Shown here: in pieces, positions 29,905 through 37,937 of the stretch
Layout of the letters: the number at the start of each line of letters is the position of its first letter
Position numbering within the stretch: the stretch's first letter is position 1
Source of the DNA: Chloroflexota bacterium
Lineage (GTDB): Bacteria; Chloroflexota; Anaerolineae; CG2-30-64-16
Direction: 5' to 3'
DNA length: 41,791 bases
Assembly: GCA_026389845.1 (NCBI GenBank)
Contig: JAPLHB010000154.1
Location: 1 to 41,791, forward strand
The notes under the pieces: model-generated
Told to the model about the DNA's origin: nothing
The model's database searches: none
Seen by the model: the letters and a program-made list of their open reading frames with translations, nothing else
Translations under genes and position numbers: made by a program

Positions 29905-31986
29905 TTATTCTTCTTCGCCTTCGGTCCGCTCGCGCTTCGCCTCAGCGATGATCCCCTCGGCGATATGCGACGGCACGGCATCGTAGTGCGACAGCTTCAT
30001 GGTGTAGAAGCCACGGCCCTGGGTCATCGAGCGGAGGTCAATCGAGTAACGCTGCATCTCGGCCAACGGCGCTTGGGCGGTGATGATACCCTTGCCCTTG
30101 CTCTGCTCCATGCCTTGCACCCGGCCGCGCCGGGTATTCAGGTCGCCCATGATGTCGCCCATGTACTCGTCGGGCACGGTGATGGTCACTTCCATGATCG
30201 GCTCCTGGAGCACCGGGCCAGCGCCCAGGAAGGTCTTCTTGAACACCTCGCGCCCCGCGATCTGGAAGGCGATATCCTTCGAGTCCACCGGGTGCATCTT
30301 GCCGTCGTAGACCTCGCAACGCACGTCCACCACGGGATAGCCTGCCAGCGGCCCCTCGGCCAGGCGCGACCGGATGCCCTTCTCGATGGCTGGGAAGAAG
30401 CTGTTCTGGATGGCCCCGCCGAACACGCGGCTGGTGTCGAACTCGAACCCGCTCCCGGTGGGCAGCGGCTTGATCTCCATGTGCACTTCGCCGAACTGGC
30501 CCGCGCCGCCGGTTTGCTTCTTGTGGCGGTGATAGTCGGCGCAGCTCTTGGTGATGGACTCGTGATAGGGTACCTTCGGCACAGCCACCGTCACGCCCAC
30601 GCCGAACTTGGCCTCCATCCGGCGGATCGCCAGGTCAATGTGGATCTCGCCCATGCCCGACAGAATCGTCTCGCTGGTGCCCGGCTCGAACCGCCAGGAG
30701 AGTGATGGGTCCTCCTCGGTGATGCGGGTGAGGGTCGGCCACATCTTGGCCGAATCGGCTTTGGTCTTGGGGCTGACCGCCACAGAAAAGAGCGGCTCGG
30801 GATAAACCGGGAGCGGCACGGTCATCTGATTTGCCTTGTCGCACAGCGTATGATTGGTGGCCGTGCTGCTCAGCTTGCTCACGCCGCCGATGTCGCCCGC
30901 GACCAGGTACGGGACGGGCAACTGCTCCTTGCCACGCGGGGTGAAGACCTGGCTGATGCGCTCCTCGCTCCTGGCCGGCAGGCTGAAGACGCGTGAATCG
31001 CCGTGGAAGGTGCCCGAAAAGATGCGAAAATAGGAAATCTTGCCGACGTAGGGATCGGCGACGGTCTTGTAGATGTAGACGACCAGCGGGCCGTTGGGGT
31101 CGGCGGGCAGCGTGACTTCGGTTTCATCCTCGCGCACAGCCTTGCGCGCGGGCGCCTGGAGTGGGCTGGGCATGAAGGCCACCAGCGCATCCATCAAGGG
31201 GCGCACGCCCAGGTTGTTGACCGTCGAGCCGCAGAAGACAGGGATGATATTGCCGGCGGCAATGCCGGTGCGCAGACCGCGCACGATCTCCTCGCCGGTC
31301 AGCTCCTCGCCGTCCAGGTACTTCATGATCAGCTCGTCGTCGCCCTCGGCGGCCGCCTCGACCAACTGCGTGCGCGCCTCGGCCACGGCCCCAGCCATGC
31401 TCGCGGGAATCTCGGCCGGCGTGGCGGCCTCGCCCAGGTACGCTTTCGATGCGATCAGGTCAACGACGCCCTTGAACTCGCCACCCTCACCGACGGGCAA
31501 CTGGGCCGGCACGATCGTCCCGGTATATCGCTCGCGAATGCGCCCCAAGACATCCAGGAAATGGGCGTTCTCGCGGTCCATCTTGTTGATCAGGACCGCG
31601 CGCGGCAGACGATGCTCATCCAGGTAGCCCCACCCCAACTCGGTGCCCACTTCGACGCCCGAAACAGCGTCCACCAACACCAGGCCGAAATCGCAAACCG
31701 ACACGGCCGCCTTGGCCTCGCCGACGAAATCAATGAAGCCCGGTGTGTCCAGCACGTTGATCTTGTGGCCCTGCCACTCGCACGGCAGCACTGAAGTGGC
31801 AACCGAGATTCTGCGCCGGATCGCCTCCTCGTCCCAGTCGCCGACCGTCGTGCCGTCTTCGACGCGCCCTCGCCGGTTGGTCGCGCCCGTGTCGTAAAGC
31901 ATCGCTTCTGCCAGCGTGGTCTTACCGGAACTGCTATGGCCGATCAACGCTACGTTGCGAAGCTGTTCAGTCGTGAAGTTCGCCAT
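29905..31986 (-). CDS. fusA2: Elongation factor G paralogue (FusA2/EF-G2 type)
   Basis: 693 residues. G1 is GHSSSGKTT instead of the GHIDAGKTT of canonical EF-G, a mark of the EF-G-II/FusA2 branch; G3 DTPGF and G4 NKMD are normal. EF-G domains II to V follow (SGMGEIHIDLAIRRMEAKFGV, VDVRCEVYDGKMHPVDSKDIAF, DEYMGDIMGDLNTRRGRVQGME). Paralogues of this type have weak or no translocase activity in some species and act in stress or recycling; which applies here is unknown. A GAGGAGGGG site precedes ATG 31986. It is not linked to rps/tuf genes, as usual for FusA2. Confidence 0.93.
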   Translation of the reverse strand: MANFTTEQLRNVALIGHSSSGKTTLAEAMLYDTGATNRRGRVEDGTTVGDWDEEAIRRRISVATSVLPCEWQGHKINVLDTPGFIDFVGEAKAAVSVCDFGLVLVDAVSGVEVGTELGWGYLDEHRLPRAVLINKMDRENAHFLDVLGRIRERYTGTIVPAQLPVGEGGEFKGVVDLIASKAYLGEAATPAEIPASMAGAVAEARTQLVEAAAEGDDELIMKYLDGEELTGEEIVRGLRTGIAAGNIIPVFCGSTVNNLGVRPLMDALVAFMPSPLQAPARKAVREDETEVTLPADPNGPLVVYIYKTVADPYVGKISYFRIFSGTFHGDSRVFSLPARSEERISQVFTPRGKEQLPVPYLVAGDIGGVSKLSSTATNHTLCDKANQMTVPLPVYPEPLFSVAVSPKTKADSAKMWPTLTRITEEDPSLSWRFEPGTSETILSGMGEIHIDLAIRRMEAKFGVGVTVAVPKVPYHESITKSCADYHRHKKQTGGAGQFGEVHMEIKPLPTGSGFEFDTSRVFGGAIQNSFFPAIEKGIRSRLAEGPLAGYPVVDVRCEVYDGKMHPVDSKDIAFQIAGREVFKKTFLGAGPVLQEPIMEVTITVPDEYMGDIMGDLNTRRGRVQGMEQSKGKGIITAQAPLAEMQRYSIDLRSMTQGRGFYTMKLSHYDAVPSHIAEGIIAEAKRERTEGEEE

Positions 31987-32027
31987 GAAAACCCCTCCTC
32001 GCCGGGTCGTTCACAAGGTATCAACAA

Positions 32028-32059
32028 GACTTCCGAAGTCAAGTCTGACTTCGGAAGTC
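32028..32059. repeat. Hairpin of two self-palindromic arms (GACTTCCGAAGTC)
   Basis: GACTTCCGAAGTCA at 32028-32041 is complementary to TGACTTCGGAAGTC at 32046-32059, and each arm is nearly its own inverse. It lies 41 bases upstream of the fusA2 start codon, where it could be part of the promoter or 5' leader. A second small inverted repeat, GCAAATTGGCAATTTGC, lies at 32125-32141. Confidence 0.75.
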
Positions 32060-32144
32060 CTCAACTGGCCTATTGTACGCAGAATGAAGCAAACTGTCAA
32101 AGAAAACGTCGTCAGTTCATCTGTAGGCAAATTGGCAATTTGCA

Positions 32145-33437
32145 CTACAAGCCGCGGCGCTCGGCTTCGTCCAAGATGCGCGCCTCGTCCAGGGTGAGCA
32201 ACTGTCGTTTGCGCATCAGCCAGCGGCCGGCCACCATCACGTCGCTCACGTCGGCGCTTTCGGCGGCATGAAGCACGCTGGCAACCACATCGTGGCGCAG
32301 ACACAGCCGCGAATTGTTGCAGTCTAGCAAGATCAGGTCGGCGGCGTGGCCGGGCGCAATCTCACCGCTCGCGGCAAAGCCCAGCGCGCGCGCCCCGTGT
32401 TGCGTCGCCAGCCGCAACGGCAGGTCGCCGGCCAACGCGTCGGGGTTCTCCCAATGCTGCTTCTGGATCATCGCGGCGTGGCGCGCCTCGATCAGCATGT
32501 CGAGCGAGCCGCTGGTGAGTGCGCCGTCAGTCCCCAAGGCCACGCCCACGCCGTCCGTCAGCAGAGCCGTGGCGTCCGTCAGTCCCAGGCCGAGCCGCAT
32601 GTGGGTAGTGGGGCACTGTACGACAGTCACGTCCCGGTCGGCCAGGATGGCCCGGTCAACATCCGACAGATAGATGCCATGGGCAGCCAACACGGAGACA
32701 TCCAGCACGCCGTTGCGGTCGAGTAACTCCACCGGGGTCAAATCATACGCTGCCAGCGCCTGCTCCACCTGGGCCTGGGTTTCGGCCACGTGGATGTGAA
32801 TGCCGACCCCCAGTCGGGTCGCGACGGCCGCGGTCCGCGCCAGGAATTGCGGCGTACAGGCGTAGGGCGAATGAGGTCCAAGCATCGTCTTGATCCGCCC
32901 ACCGGCCGCGCCCTGCCAGCGTTCCACGAAGGCGGCGATCCCGCCCAAGTCTGCGCCGATCTCGCCTTCTTCGCGGCCGAACATGCACCAGGCCAGGCTG
33001 GCTCGCAGACCGCTCTCGACGACCGCCTGCGCCACCTGATCCATGAAGAAAAAGTGGTCGGCAAAGCCGACCGTGCCGCCACGAATCATCTCGACGGCGG
33101 CGAGCGCTGCGCCGCAGTAAACGTCCTCGGCAGTCAAGCCCAGATCGCCAAACCGGGCGTCCGCGCCTGACCAGCGGGGGTTGAACAGGCGCTCGACCGG
33201 CAGTCCGCCGGCGCGGCCGCGCAGCAGCGTGGTGGGGGTGTGGGTGTGGGCGTTGAAAAAGCCGGGCATGATGACGTGATGGCGACTGTCCACCGTCTCA
33301 TCGGGCGCAAAGCCTTCCGGCGCAGCGCCTACGGCGACGATCAGACCGTCCACAATTGCGACCTCGGCATCGCGCAACACGCGTCCTTCGGCGTCCAGGC
33401 TGATCACATCGGCGTGACGGAGCAGAGTTTGGGTCAT
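32145..33437 (-). CDS. Amidohydrolase, 5'-methylthioadenosine/S-adenosylhomocysteine deaminase-like
   Basis: 430 residues. Metal site: HTH in PGFFNAHTHTPTTLLRG (62-70 region), H in VGIHIHVAETQAQ with the catalytic Glu, H in VLAAHGIYLSD, and D in GVALGTDGALTSG. This set is that of the MtaD/TrzN/GuaD deaminase group of subtype III amidohydrolases. The substrate could be methylthioadenosine, S-adenosylhomocysteine or another aminopurine. The end AADLILLDCNNSRL is the usual composite beta-domain return. GAGGAAG precedes the ATG. Confidence 0.88.
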   Translation of the reverse strand: MTQTLLRHADVISLDAEGRVLRDAEVAIVDGLIVAVGAAPEGFAPDETVDSRHHVIMPGFFNAHTHTPTTLLRGRAGGLPVERLFNPRWSGADARFGDLGLTAEDVYCGAALAAVEMIRGGTVGFADHFFFMDQVAQAVVESGLRASLAWCMFGREEGEIGADLGGIAAFVERWQGAAGGRIKTMLGPHSPYACTPQFLARTAAVATRLGVGIHIHVAETQAQVEQALAAYDLTPVELLDRNGVLDVSVLAAHGIYLSDVDRAILADRDVTVVQCPTTHMRLGLGLTDATALLTDGVGVALGTDGALTSGSLDMLIEARHAAMIQKQHWENPDALAGDLPLRLATQHGARALGFAASGEIAPGHAADLILLDCNNSRLCLRHDVVASVLHAAESADVSDVMVAGRWLMRKRQLLTLDEARILDEAERRGL

Positions 33438-33453
33438 GGCTTCCTCGTTTTCA

Positions 33454-33515
33454 GGAGATTCTTCGCTTTCTCTCGCCGCCGCGAGAGGTTCGGAGCAGAG
33501 CCGCTCAGAATGACA
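33454..33515. repeat. Dispersed inverted repeat, family A (right half)
   Basis: GGAGATTCTTCGCTTTCTC to GAGCCGCTCAGAATGACA. It ends 10 bases from the stop codon at 33526. Confidence 0.8.
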
Positions 33516-33525
33516 CGTTCTTCGA

Positions 33526-34770
33526 TCAAAAGGCGCATGCCAGCAGCGGAATCTCCATCTCTTGCGGCGTCAGACCGCCGTGATGGCCGTAGAACTTCTG
33601 CTCGAAGCGGTCTTTCTCGTACCACCAGACCGCCTCCCCGCGATACGGCAGGATCACCAGGTCGCCGACCCGCCCCAGAAACTCCGGCGAGGGTGGCTGC
33701 GAACCGAAGAAGCCTGCTTCGATCATGTCGGCGGCCCGGTAAGCCACCGCGCGCCCGGTCAGCCGTTGAGCAAGGAAGGCCTGCGCCTCGTCTAACATCC
33801 CCGCGCGCACGTACAGGAACGCATCACGAGCCGAGCCGCCCGGCACGAGCGTCCGCCCCTGCCGGTCGGTTCTCAGATACCGCTCGATGCCGGAGAACGC
33901 GCGGTCGGTGTTGAGGTAGATCGTCGCGGCCGGGTTGGTTTCCACCAGCCCATGGTCTGCCGTGAGCAAGAAAAGCCCTTGCCCCGCCCTGACCTTCAAT
34001 CTTCTCAGGAAAAGCCGTTCCAACGACGTGAGGAACGCGTCCAACTCCGCCGCGAGCTGCGCGGAATTCGGCCCGTATTCGTGTCCGATGCCGTCGAAGT
34101 CACCGAAGTAAAGAACGTAGTAGGATGGCACCCGCTGTTCGCCTAGCAGGGCGCGCAGGTTGATCAAAGCCTCCGGCAGGGTCTTATAGCCCAAGACTAT
34201 CGTCGCCCCAGCGAACATCATATTGGAGAAGGTGGATGGCGTGAACGCTCGGTGCTGGAAAACGTAGGACGCGATCCCCTGCCGCCCCAACGCGTGATAA
34301 AGCGTCCGCCTCGGGTAGAGGCGGCGCGGATCCACGCCGGCCGCCTTGAGCTGGTCGCGTTCGGTCGTGCCGGCGTAGGAGAAAAGCAGCGGGGTGATGA
34401 CCGCGTCGAGCTGCGGCTCGTAATATTGCCACTCGTACACGCCGCTCTGCCCCACGTCCAAACCGGTGTGCAGGCAGGTGATGTGGCTGGCCGTGGTGGA
34501 GGGAAACTGGGCCGTCAGCCGGGTCGCGACGCCTGTCTCGCGAAAACGCCGCAACGCCGGATAGTCGTCCGCGTACTTCTCGAAGAACCGCCAGCCGAAG
34601 GCGTCCACCAGGAAGAGGACGACGGCATCGTAAGCGCCAGCCAGGCCCTCGAGCACTTCCGGCGCCAATGCGACTTTCTGCGGAGCGCCGAGCAGCCCTG
34701 CGATGCTGTGCGGGATGGCCGGGAAGCAGCGGCCGTCGTAGGTGGGTTTGATGAAAGCGGGATCGAGCAT
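33526..34770 (-). CDS. Alkaline-phosphatase-superfamily phosphodiesterase/pyrophosphatase
   Basis: 414 residues. Metal and nucleophile motifs of the nucleotide pyrophosphatase/PglZ-like branch: LFLVDAFGWRF (first Asp), FPSTTASH (nucleophile Thr), GDFDGIGHEYG (Asp, His), LTADHGLVE (Asp-His) and YGHHGGLTPQE (last His). There is no signal peptide, so it is cytoplasmic. Substrate unknown. The start ATG 34770 is chosen since GGAGGTGA lies 7 bases upstream; two ATG codons 7-8 codons earlier have no site. Confidence 0.88.
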   Translation of the reverse strand: MLDPAFIKPTYDGRCFPAIPHSIAGLLGAPQKVALAPEVLEGLAGAYDAVVLFLVDAFGWRFFEKYADDYPALRRFRETGVATRLTAQFPSTTASHITCLHTGLDVGQSGVYEWQYYEPQLDAVITPLLFSYAGTTERDQLKAAGVDPRRLYPRRTLYHALGRQGIASYVFQHRAFTPSTFSNMMFAGATIVLGYKTLPEALINLRALLGEQRVPSYYVLYFGDFDGIGHEYGPNSAQLAAELDAFLTSLERLFLRRLKVRAGQGLFLLTADHGLVETNPAATIYLNTDRAFSGIERYLRTDRQGRTLVPGGSARDAFLYVRAGMLDEAQAFLAQRLTGRAVAYRAADMIEAGFFGSQPPSPEFLGRVGDLVILPYRGEAVWWYEKDRFEQKFYGHHGGLTPQEMEIPLLACAF

Positions 34771-34815
34771 GGGCGTCACCTCCGGGTACATCATATGCCA
34801 AATTCCCCTTTTACG

Positions 34816-35400
34816 CTAAACGCCCGCTCCCTCAAAGAAAACTGTCAGCGCCAACGTGATCGCCGCATCCGCGGCGCCGACGTCCAGGTCGTGTGACGTG
34901 TCGAGGAAGGGAAGGATCATCCCCAGGAGGAGCCACGTGGCCTGGCGCGGATCCAGCTCGCGCAGCTCGCACCGCGCCACGCCATCGGCCAGGATCGCCT
35001 CCACCTGGCCGATGAACCTGGCCTGGTAGAGGCGACCAAACTGTTCCAGGGCCGGTTGGCTCAGGCACGCCATTTCCTGGCGGGCCAGCCGGACGATCGC
35101 GCGCTGATCGGGAGATTGTGCGAAGATGCCATGCAGCATCCCGCCCACCTGTTCGCGCGTCGTCCGGCCTGCGGCCCGCGCCTCATGGATGATAGCTGCG
35201 AGGCGATCCAGGCTGGCCGTCAAGACCGCCAGGAAGAGTTCCTCCTTGTCGCTGAAATGGTAATAGAGCGCGGCCTTGGTCACGCCCACCGCCTCGGCGA
35301 TCTCCCGCATGGACATCGCGTGATAGCCACGGCTCACGAAGAGGCGCGTGGCCTGCTCGATGATGCGGTCGCGGGTAATGGCTGGTACGGTGGATAGCAT
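34816..35400 (-). CDS. TetR-family transcriptional regulator
   Basis: 194 residues. N-terminal HTH (TRDRIIEQATRLFVSRGYHAMSMREIAEAVGVTKAALYYHFSDKEELF, residues 9-57) and a helical ligand domain (TetR_C type). CAGGAGG before ATG 35400 fixes the start; a longer frame to 35586 runs through repeat elements. It lies downstream of the MFS exporter on the same strand, separated by two tandem repeat elements, and is the likely ligand of the palindrome ACTAACCG-GT-CGGTTAGT at the exporter promoter. Confidence 0.93.
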   Translation of the reverse strand: MLSTVPAITRDRIIEQATRLFVSRGYHAMSMREIAEAVGVTKAALYYHFSDKEELFLAVLTASLDRLAAIIHEARAAGRTTREQVGGMLHGIFAQSPDQRAIVRLARQEMACLSQPALEQFGRLYQARFIGQVEAILADGVARCELRELDPRQATWLLLGMILPFLDTSHDLDVGAADAAITLALTVFFEGAGV

Positions 35401-35422
35401 GAGCGCCTCCTGGAGACCTAAT

Positions 35423-35638
35423 GTAGGGGCGGGTTTCCCCGCGTGACGCCGGACAATCATTGCCCGCACGAGCATGGACGATGGCACGCCCCCCATCAAC
35501 GGACGCGAAACCCGTCCCTCGGTTCCGCGATGCGAAAACGCAGGGGCGGGTTTATCGCCGCAGCGGGGTGTTGTGGACGCATCCACGGCCCGCCATGACG
35601 AACGCTCCGCCGTTGATGCGAACCAAACCCGCCCCTAC
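35423..35638. repeat. 216-bp element with perfect 14-bp terminal inverted repeats, copy 1
   Basis: GTAGGGGCGGGTTT at 35423-35436 and AAACCCGCCCCTAC at 35625-35638. The interior has no coding sense. It is about 90 percent or more identical to the next copy, 232 bases on. Confidence 0.88.
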
Positions 35639-35654
35639 GACCGCGACGCGAAAT

Positions 35655-35869
35655 GTAGGGGCGGGTTTCCCCGCGGGACGCCGGACAATCATTGCCCGCA
35701 CGAGCGTGGACGATGGCACGCCCCCCATCAACGGACGCGAAACCCGCCTCCCCGGTTCCGCGATGCGAATGCGGGGGCGGGTTTATCGCCGCAGCGGGGT
35801 GTTGTGGACGCATCCACGGCTCGCCATGACGAACGCTCCGCCGTTGATGCGAACCAAACCCGCCCCTAC
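35655..35869. repeat. 215-bp element with perfect 14-bp terminal inverted repeats, copy 2
   Basis: GTAGGGGCGGGTTT at 35655-35668 and AAACCCGCCCCTAC at 35856-35869. Its right terminal repeat contains the stop codon of the MFS gene (35866-35868). The 16 bases between the copies (CGACCGCGACGCGAAAT) are nearly the sequence that follows copy 2 (CGACCG). Confidence 0.88.
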
Positions 35870-37257
35870 GACCGTGTACTGCGTTTCGCCGTCGCGAGTT
35901 CCGCGGCGCGGCCCTTGAGGCTCAACGCCAGCAACGTCAACACCACCGCGACCGCGCCGATCACCAGATAAGCCGCGCTATAGCCGGCTACGCCGCCTCC
36001 CTGCGAAGCGGCCACCGCGCCCACCGCCGCGCCGCTGATCAACTGGCCGACGCTGGCGAAGAGGGTGATGGAGCCTTGCGCCGCGGCGCGATCGGACGCC
36101 GGCGCTTCGTTGAGCATGATGTAGCGCACCGGTGCGCCGAGCAAGGCCGACAGCCCCAGGCCGATCAGCGCGCCCGCCACGATAAAGAGCGTCAGGCTGG
36201 TCGCGCCCTGGCTGAGCAGGGCCATACCCGCGGCCAACAGCGCCGCGCCCGTCACCACGACCGTCTTCGAGCCGAGACGGTCGAGGAAGCGTCCGGCCAT
36301 CGGTGAGCCGACCGACATCGCCAGCACCACCGGCATCAGCATGAAGCTGGCCGTCGAGCCGGTCATGCCGAGCGCCGCGGTCGCCAGCGCAGGCATGAAG
36401 ACCAGCCCGGCCTCACCCAGGCCGGCCCCCGCGGAAAGCGCGTTCGCCAACACCGCCTGCCGCGTGCCGAACAAGCTCAAGCGCAGCACCGGATCGGCTG
36501 CACGCCGTTCGATCTGCCGGAAGACCGGAACCAGGAGCACGGCCAACACCAGGAAGGGCCAGACGTTCAGCGAGATCAAGCTAGCGCCGAAATGCGCCGT
36601 GTCAATCTGGTTGATGCCGTAGGTCAGCGCAACCAGCAAAATGCTGAGCACCGCCATGCCCTGCCAATCGAAAGACTTGCGTTCCGGTGCGCGCGTCGCG
36701 GGCAACAGGCGCAGGCTCATGACGATGACGACCAGCGCCACGGGCAGGTTGACGACGAAGAGCCACTTCCAGCCGAAGATCAGCAGGACGCCGCCCAGGA
36801 TCGGGCCGATGATGAACGCCAGCCCGAACACCGCGCCAATCAGTCCCAGCGCACTGCCCCGCTTTTCCGGGGGGAAGGTGTCGCCGATCACGGCGCTCGC
36901 CACCGGGAAGATGCCACCCGCGCCGAAGCCTTGCAATGCGCGCCCGGCCAGGAGGATCGGGAAGCTCGGCGAGAGGGCCACCACCAGTGATCCCACGGCG
37001 AACAGGATCACGTCGGCCACATAGACCCCACGGCGACCAAAGATGTCCGACAGCTTCGCCATGAGCGGCGTGCCGATCAGATTGAACAGCACGTAGATCG
37101 TGAAAGTCCAGGCCAGCAAGCGGTCGTCCACGGCGAAGGTAGTCTTGATCGAGTGTAACGCCGGGCCGACGATGGCGATGTCCAACGCGCCCATCAGCAC
37201 GCCCAGGAAGAGCACGAGGAGAATGCGGTTACGAGTACGGTTGTCTGCGATGTTCAT
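35866..37257 (-). CDS. MFS multidrug exporter, 14-helix (DHA2/EmrB-QacA) type
   Basis: 463 residues with about 14 hydrophobic segments. Motif A-like LMAKLSDIFGRRGVYVAD (about 56-73), motif D1 LGVLMGALDIAIVGPALHSI (about 16-35), and motif C-like GLIGAVFGLAFIIGPILGGVL are those of drug:H+ antiporters. The start ATG 37257 has GGAGG 5 bases before it; the frame extends 18 codons upstream through the operator but those are not used. The last residues RSTRS and the TAG come from the terminal repeat of the element at 35655-35869, so the native C-terminus may have been changed. It is controlled by a TetR-type operator. Confidence 0.92.
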   Translation of the reverse strand: MNIADNRTRNRILLVLFLGVLMGALDIAIVGPALHSIKTTFAVDDRLLAWTFTIYVLFNLIGTPLMAKLSDIFGRRGVYVADVILFAVGSLVVALSPSFPILLAGRALQGFGAGGIFPVASAVIGDTFPPEKRGSALGLIGAVFGLAFIIGPILGGVLLIFGWKWLFVVNLPVALVVIVMSLRLLPATRAPERKSFDWQGMAVLSILLVALTYGINQIDTAHFGASLISLNVWPFLVLAVLLVPVFRQIERRAADPVLRLSLFGTRQAVLANALSAGAGLGEAGLVFMPALATAALGMTGSTASFMLMPVVLAMSVGSPMAGRFLDRLGSKTVVVTGAALLAAGMALLSQGATSLTLFIVAGALIGLGLSALLGAPVRYIMLNEAPASDRAAAQGSITLFASVGQLISGAAVGAVAASQGGGVAGYSAAYLVIGAVAVVLTLLALSLKGRAAELATAKRSTRS

Positions 37258-37276
37258 AGCGCCTCCGAGATGACTT

Positions 37277-37294
37277 ACTAACCGGTCGGTTAGT
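37277..37294. promoter_or_regulatory. TetR-type operator
   Basis: Perfect inverted repeat ACTAACCG-GT-CGGTTAGT, lying just downstream of the -10 of the exporter promoter, over the transcription start. Sites of this sequence are typical for TetR-family repressors of efflux genes. Confidence 0.85.
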
Positions 37295-37301
37295 GAGTTA
37301 C

Positions 37302-37330
37302 AATATAACACGAACGGAGCAGCCTGTCAA
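37302..37330 (-). promoter_or_regulatory. Promoter of the MFS exporter
   Basis: On the minus strand TTGACA (37330-37325, perfect) and TATATT (37307-37302) with a 17-base spacer. Confidence 0.8.
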
Positions 37331-37423
37331 ACCAAGAGCCTATCCAGATAACCAGTGGAGGCGGCTCCCACGCCGCCGGTTGCGGGCATGGGAGCCCGCG
37401 CTGCAATTATTCGGATAGGCACT
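37331..37423. repeat. Inverted-repeat element, family B (CCTATCC ends)
   Basis: AGAGCCTATCC at the left, CGGATAGGCAC at the right, core GGCGGCTCCCACGCCGCCGG and GCGGGCATGGGAGCCCGCGC. The reverse complement of 40557-40648 is a close copy. Confidence 0.85.
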
Positions 37424-37449
37424 ACGTCAATGGCCTGACGTAAATCGGC

Positions 37450-37477
37450 TTGCAAAGTACAAGCTGCGGTGTATAAT
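37450..37477 (+). promoter_or_regulatory. Promoter of the truncated ATPase gene
   Basis: TTGCAA (37450-37455) and a perfect TATAAT (37472-37477), 16 bases apart. Confidence 0.7.
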
Positions 37478-37523
37478 ACTGCCTCGCATCCATCGTACCT
37501 TGCCGATAGCTCAAAAGGATCGC

Positions 37524-37937
37524 ATGATGCCAACTCCCGTTATCAACTTCTCCGCCTTCATCACCGACCGCACGCGCGACTTCACAGGCCGCGAGTGGGT
37601 CTTCGCCGAGATGGATCGTTGGCTGGCTGCCGAGGACGCGCCGCGCATGTTTCTGTTGACCGGCGCGCCCGGCAGCGGCAAGACCGCGGTGGCGGCGCGG
37701 CTGGTGCAGATGAGCCTGGGCCAAGTCGCGTCCGATCCCTGCCCGCGCCTGGGCCGTGACGCGCTCGCGTACTTTCACTTCTGTCAGGCCAACAGCGACG
37801 CGACGCTCAATCCGCTGCGCTTTGTCGAGGCTGTATTCGATAGTCGAAAAGAGGCCGGGTTGCGTCGAGAAACCCGGCCTCTGCTTCGCCCCCCGCGGCT
37901 GATGCGCTACCGCCCGGCCACGATCCGCTCGATCTGA
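37524..37937 (+). pseudogene. Truncated STAND/NACHT-type ATPase (N-terminal fragment)
   Basis: About 105 residues are homologous: FSAFITDRTRDFTGREWVF leads to the P-loop LLTGAPGSGKTAVAARLV and AYFHFCQANSDATLNPLRFVEAVF. This is the entry segment of large STAND ATPases that continue with NB-ARC/NACHT and WD40 or TPR repeats; those are missing. After EAVFDS the frame runs into a hairpin element (37850-37882) and then, antisense, into the end of the next gene, so the last 30 residues are not native. The promoter, start and P-loop remain intact. Either ATG (37524 or 37527) may be the start. Confidence 0.75.
37850..37882. repeat. Hairpin element, 12-bp stem (AGAGGCCGGGTT)
   Basis: AGAGGCCGGGTT at 37850-37861 pairs with AACCCGGCCTCT at 37871-37882. 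It shares the GGCCGGGTT core with 19301-19343 and sits exactly where homology of the ATPase ends. Confidence 0.8.

Noticed and set aside
35401..35586. N-terminal extension of the TetR protein
   Set aside because: It runs through the MITE-like element; ATG 35400 has a strong ribosome site and begins the normal TetR HTH.
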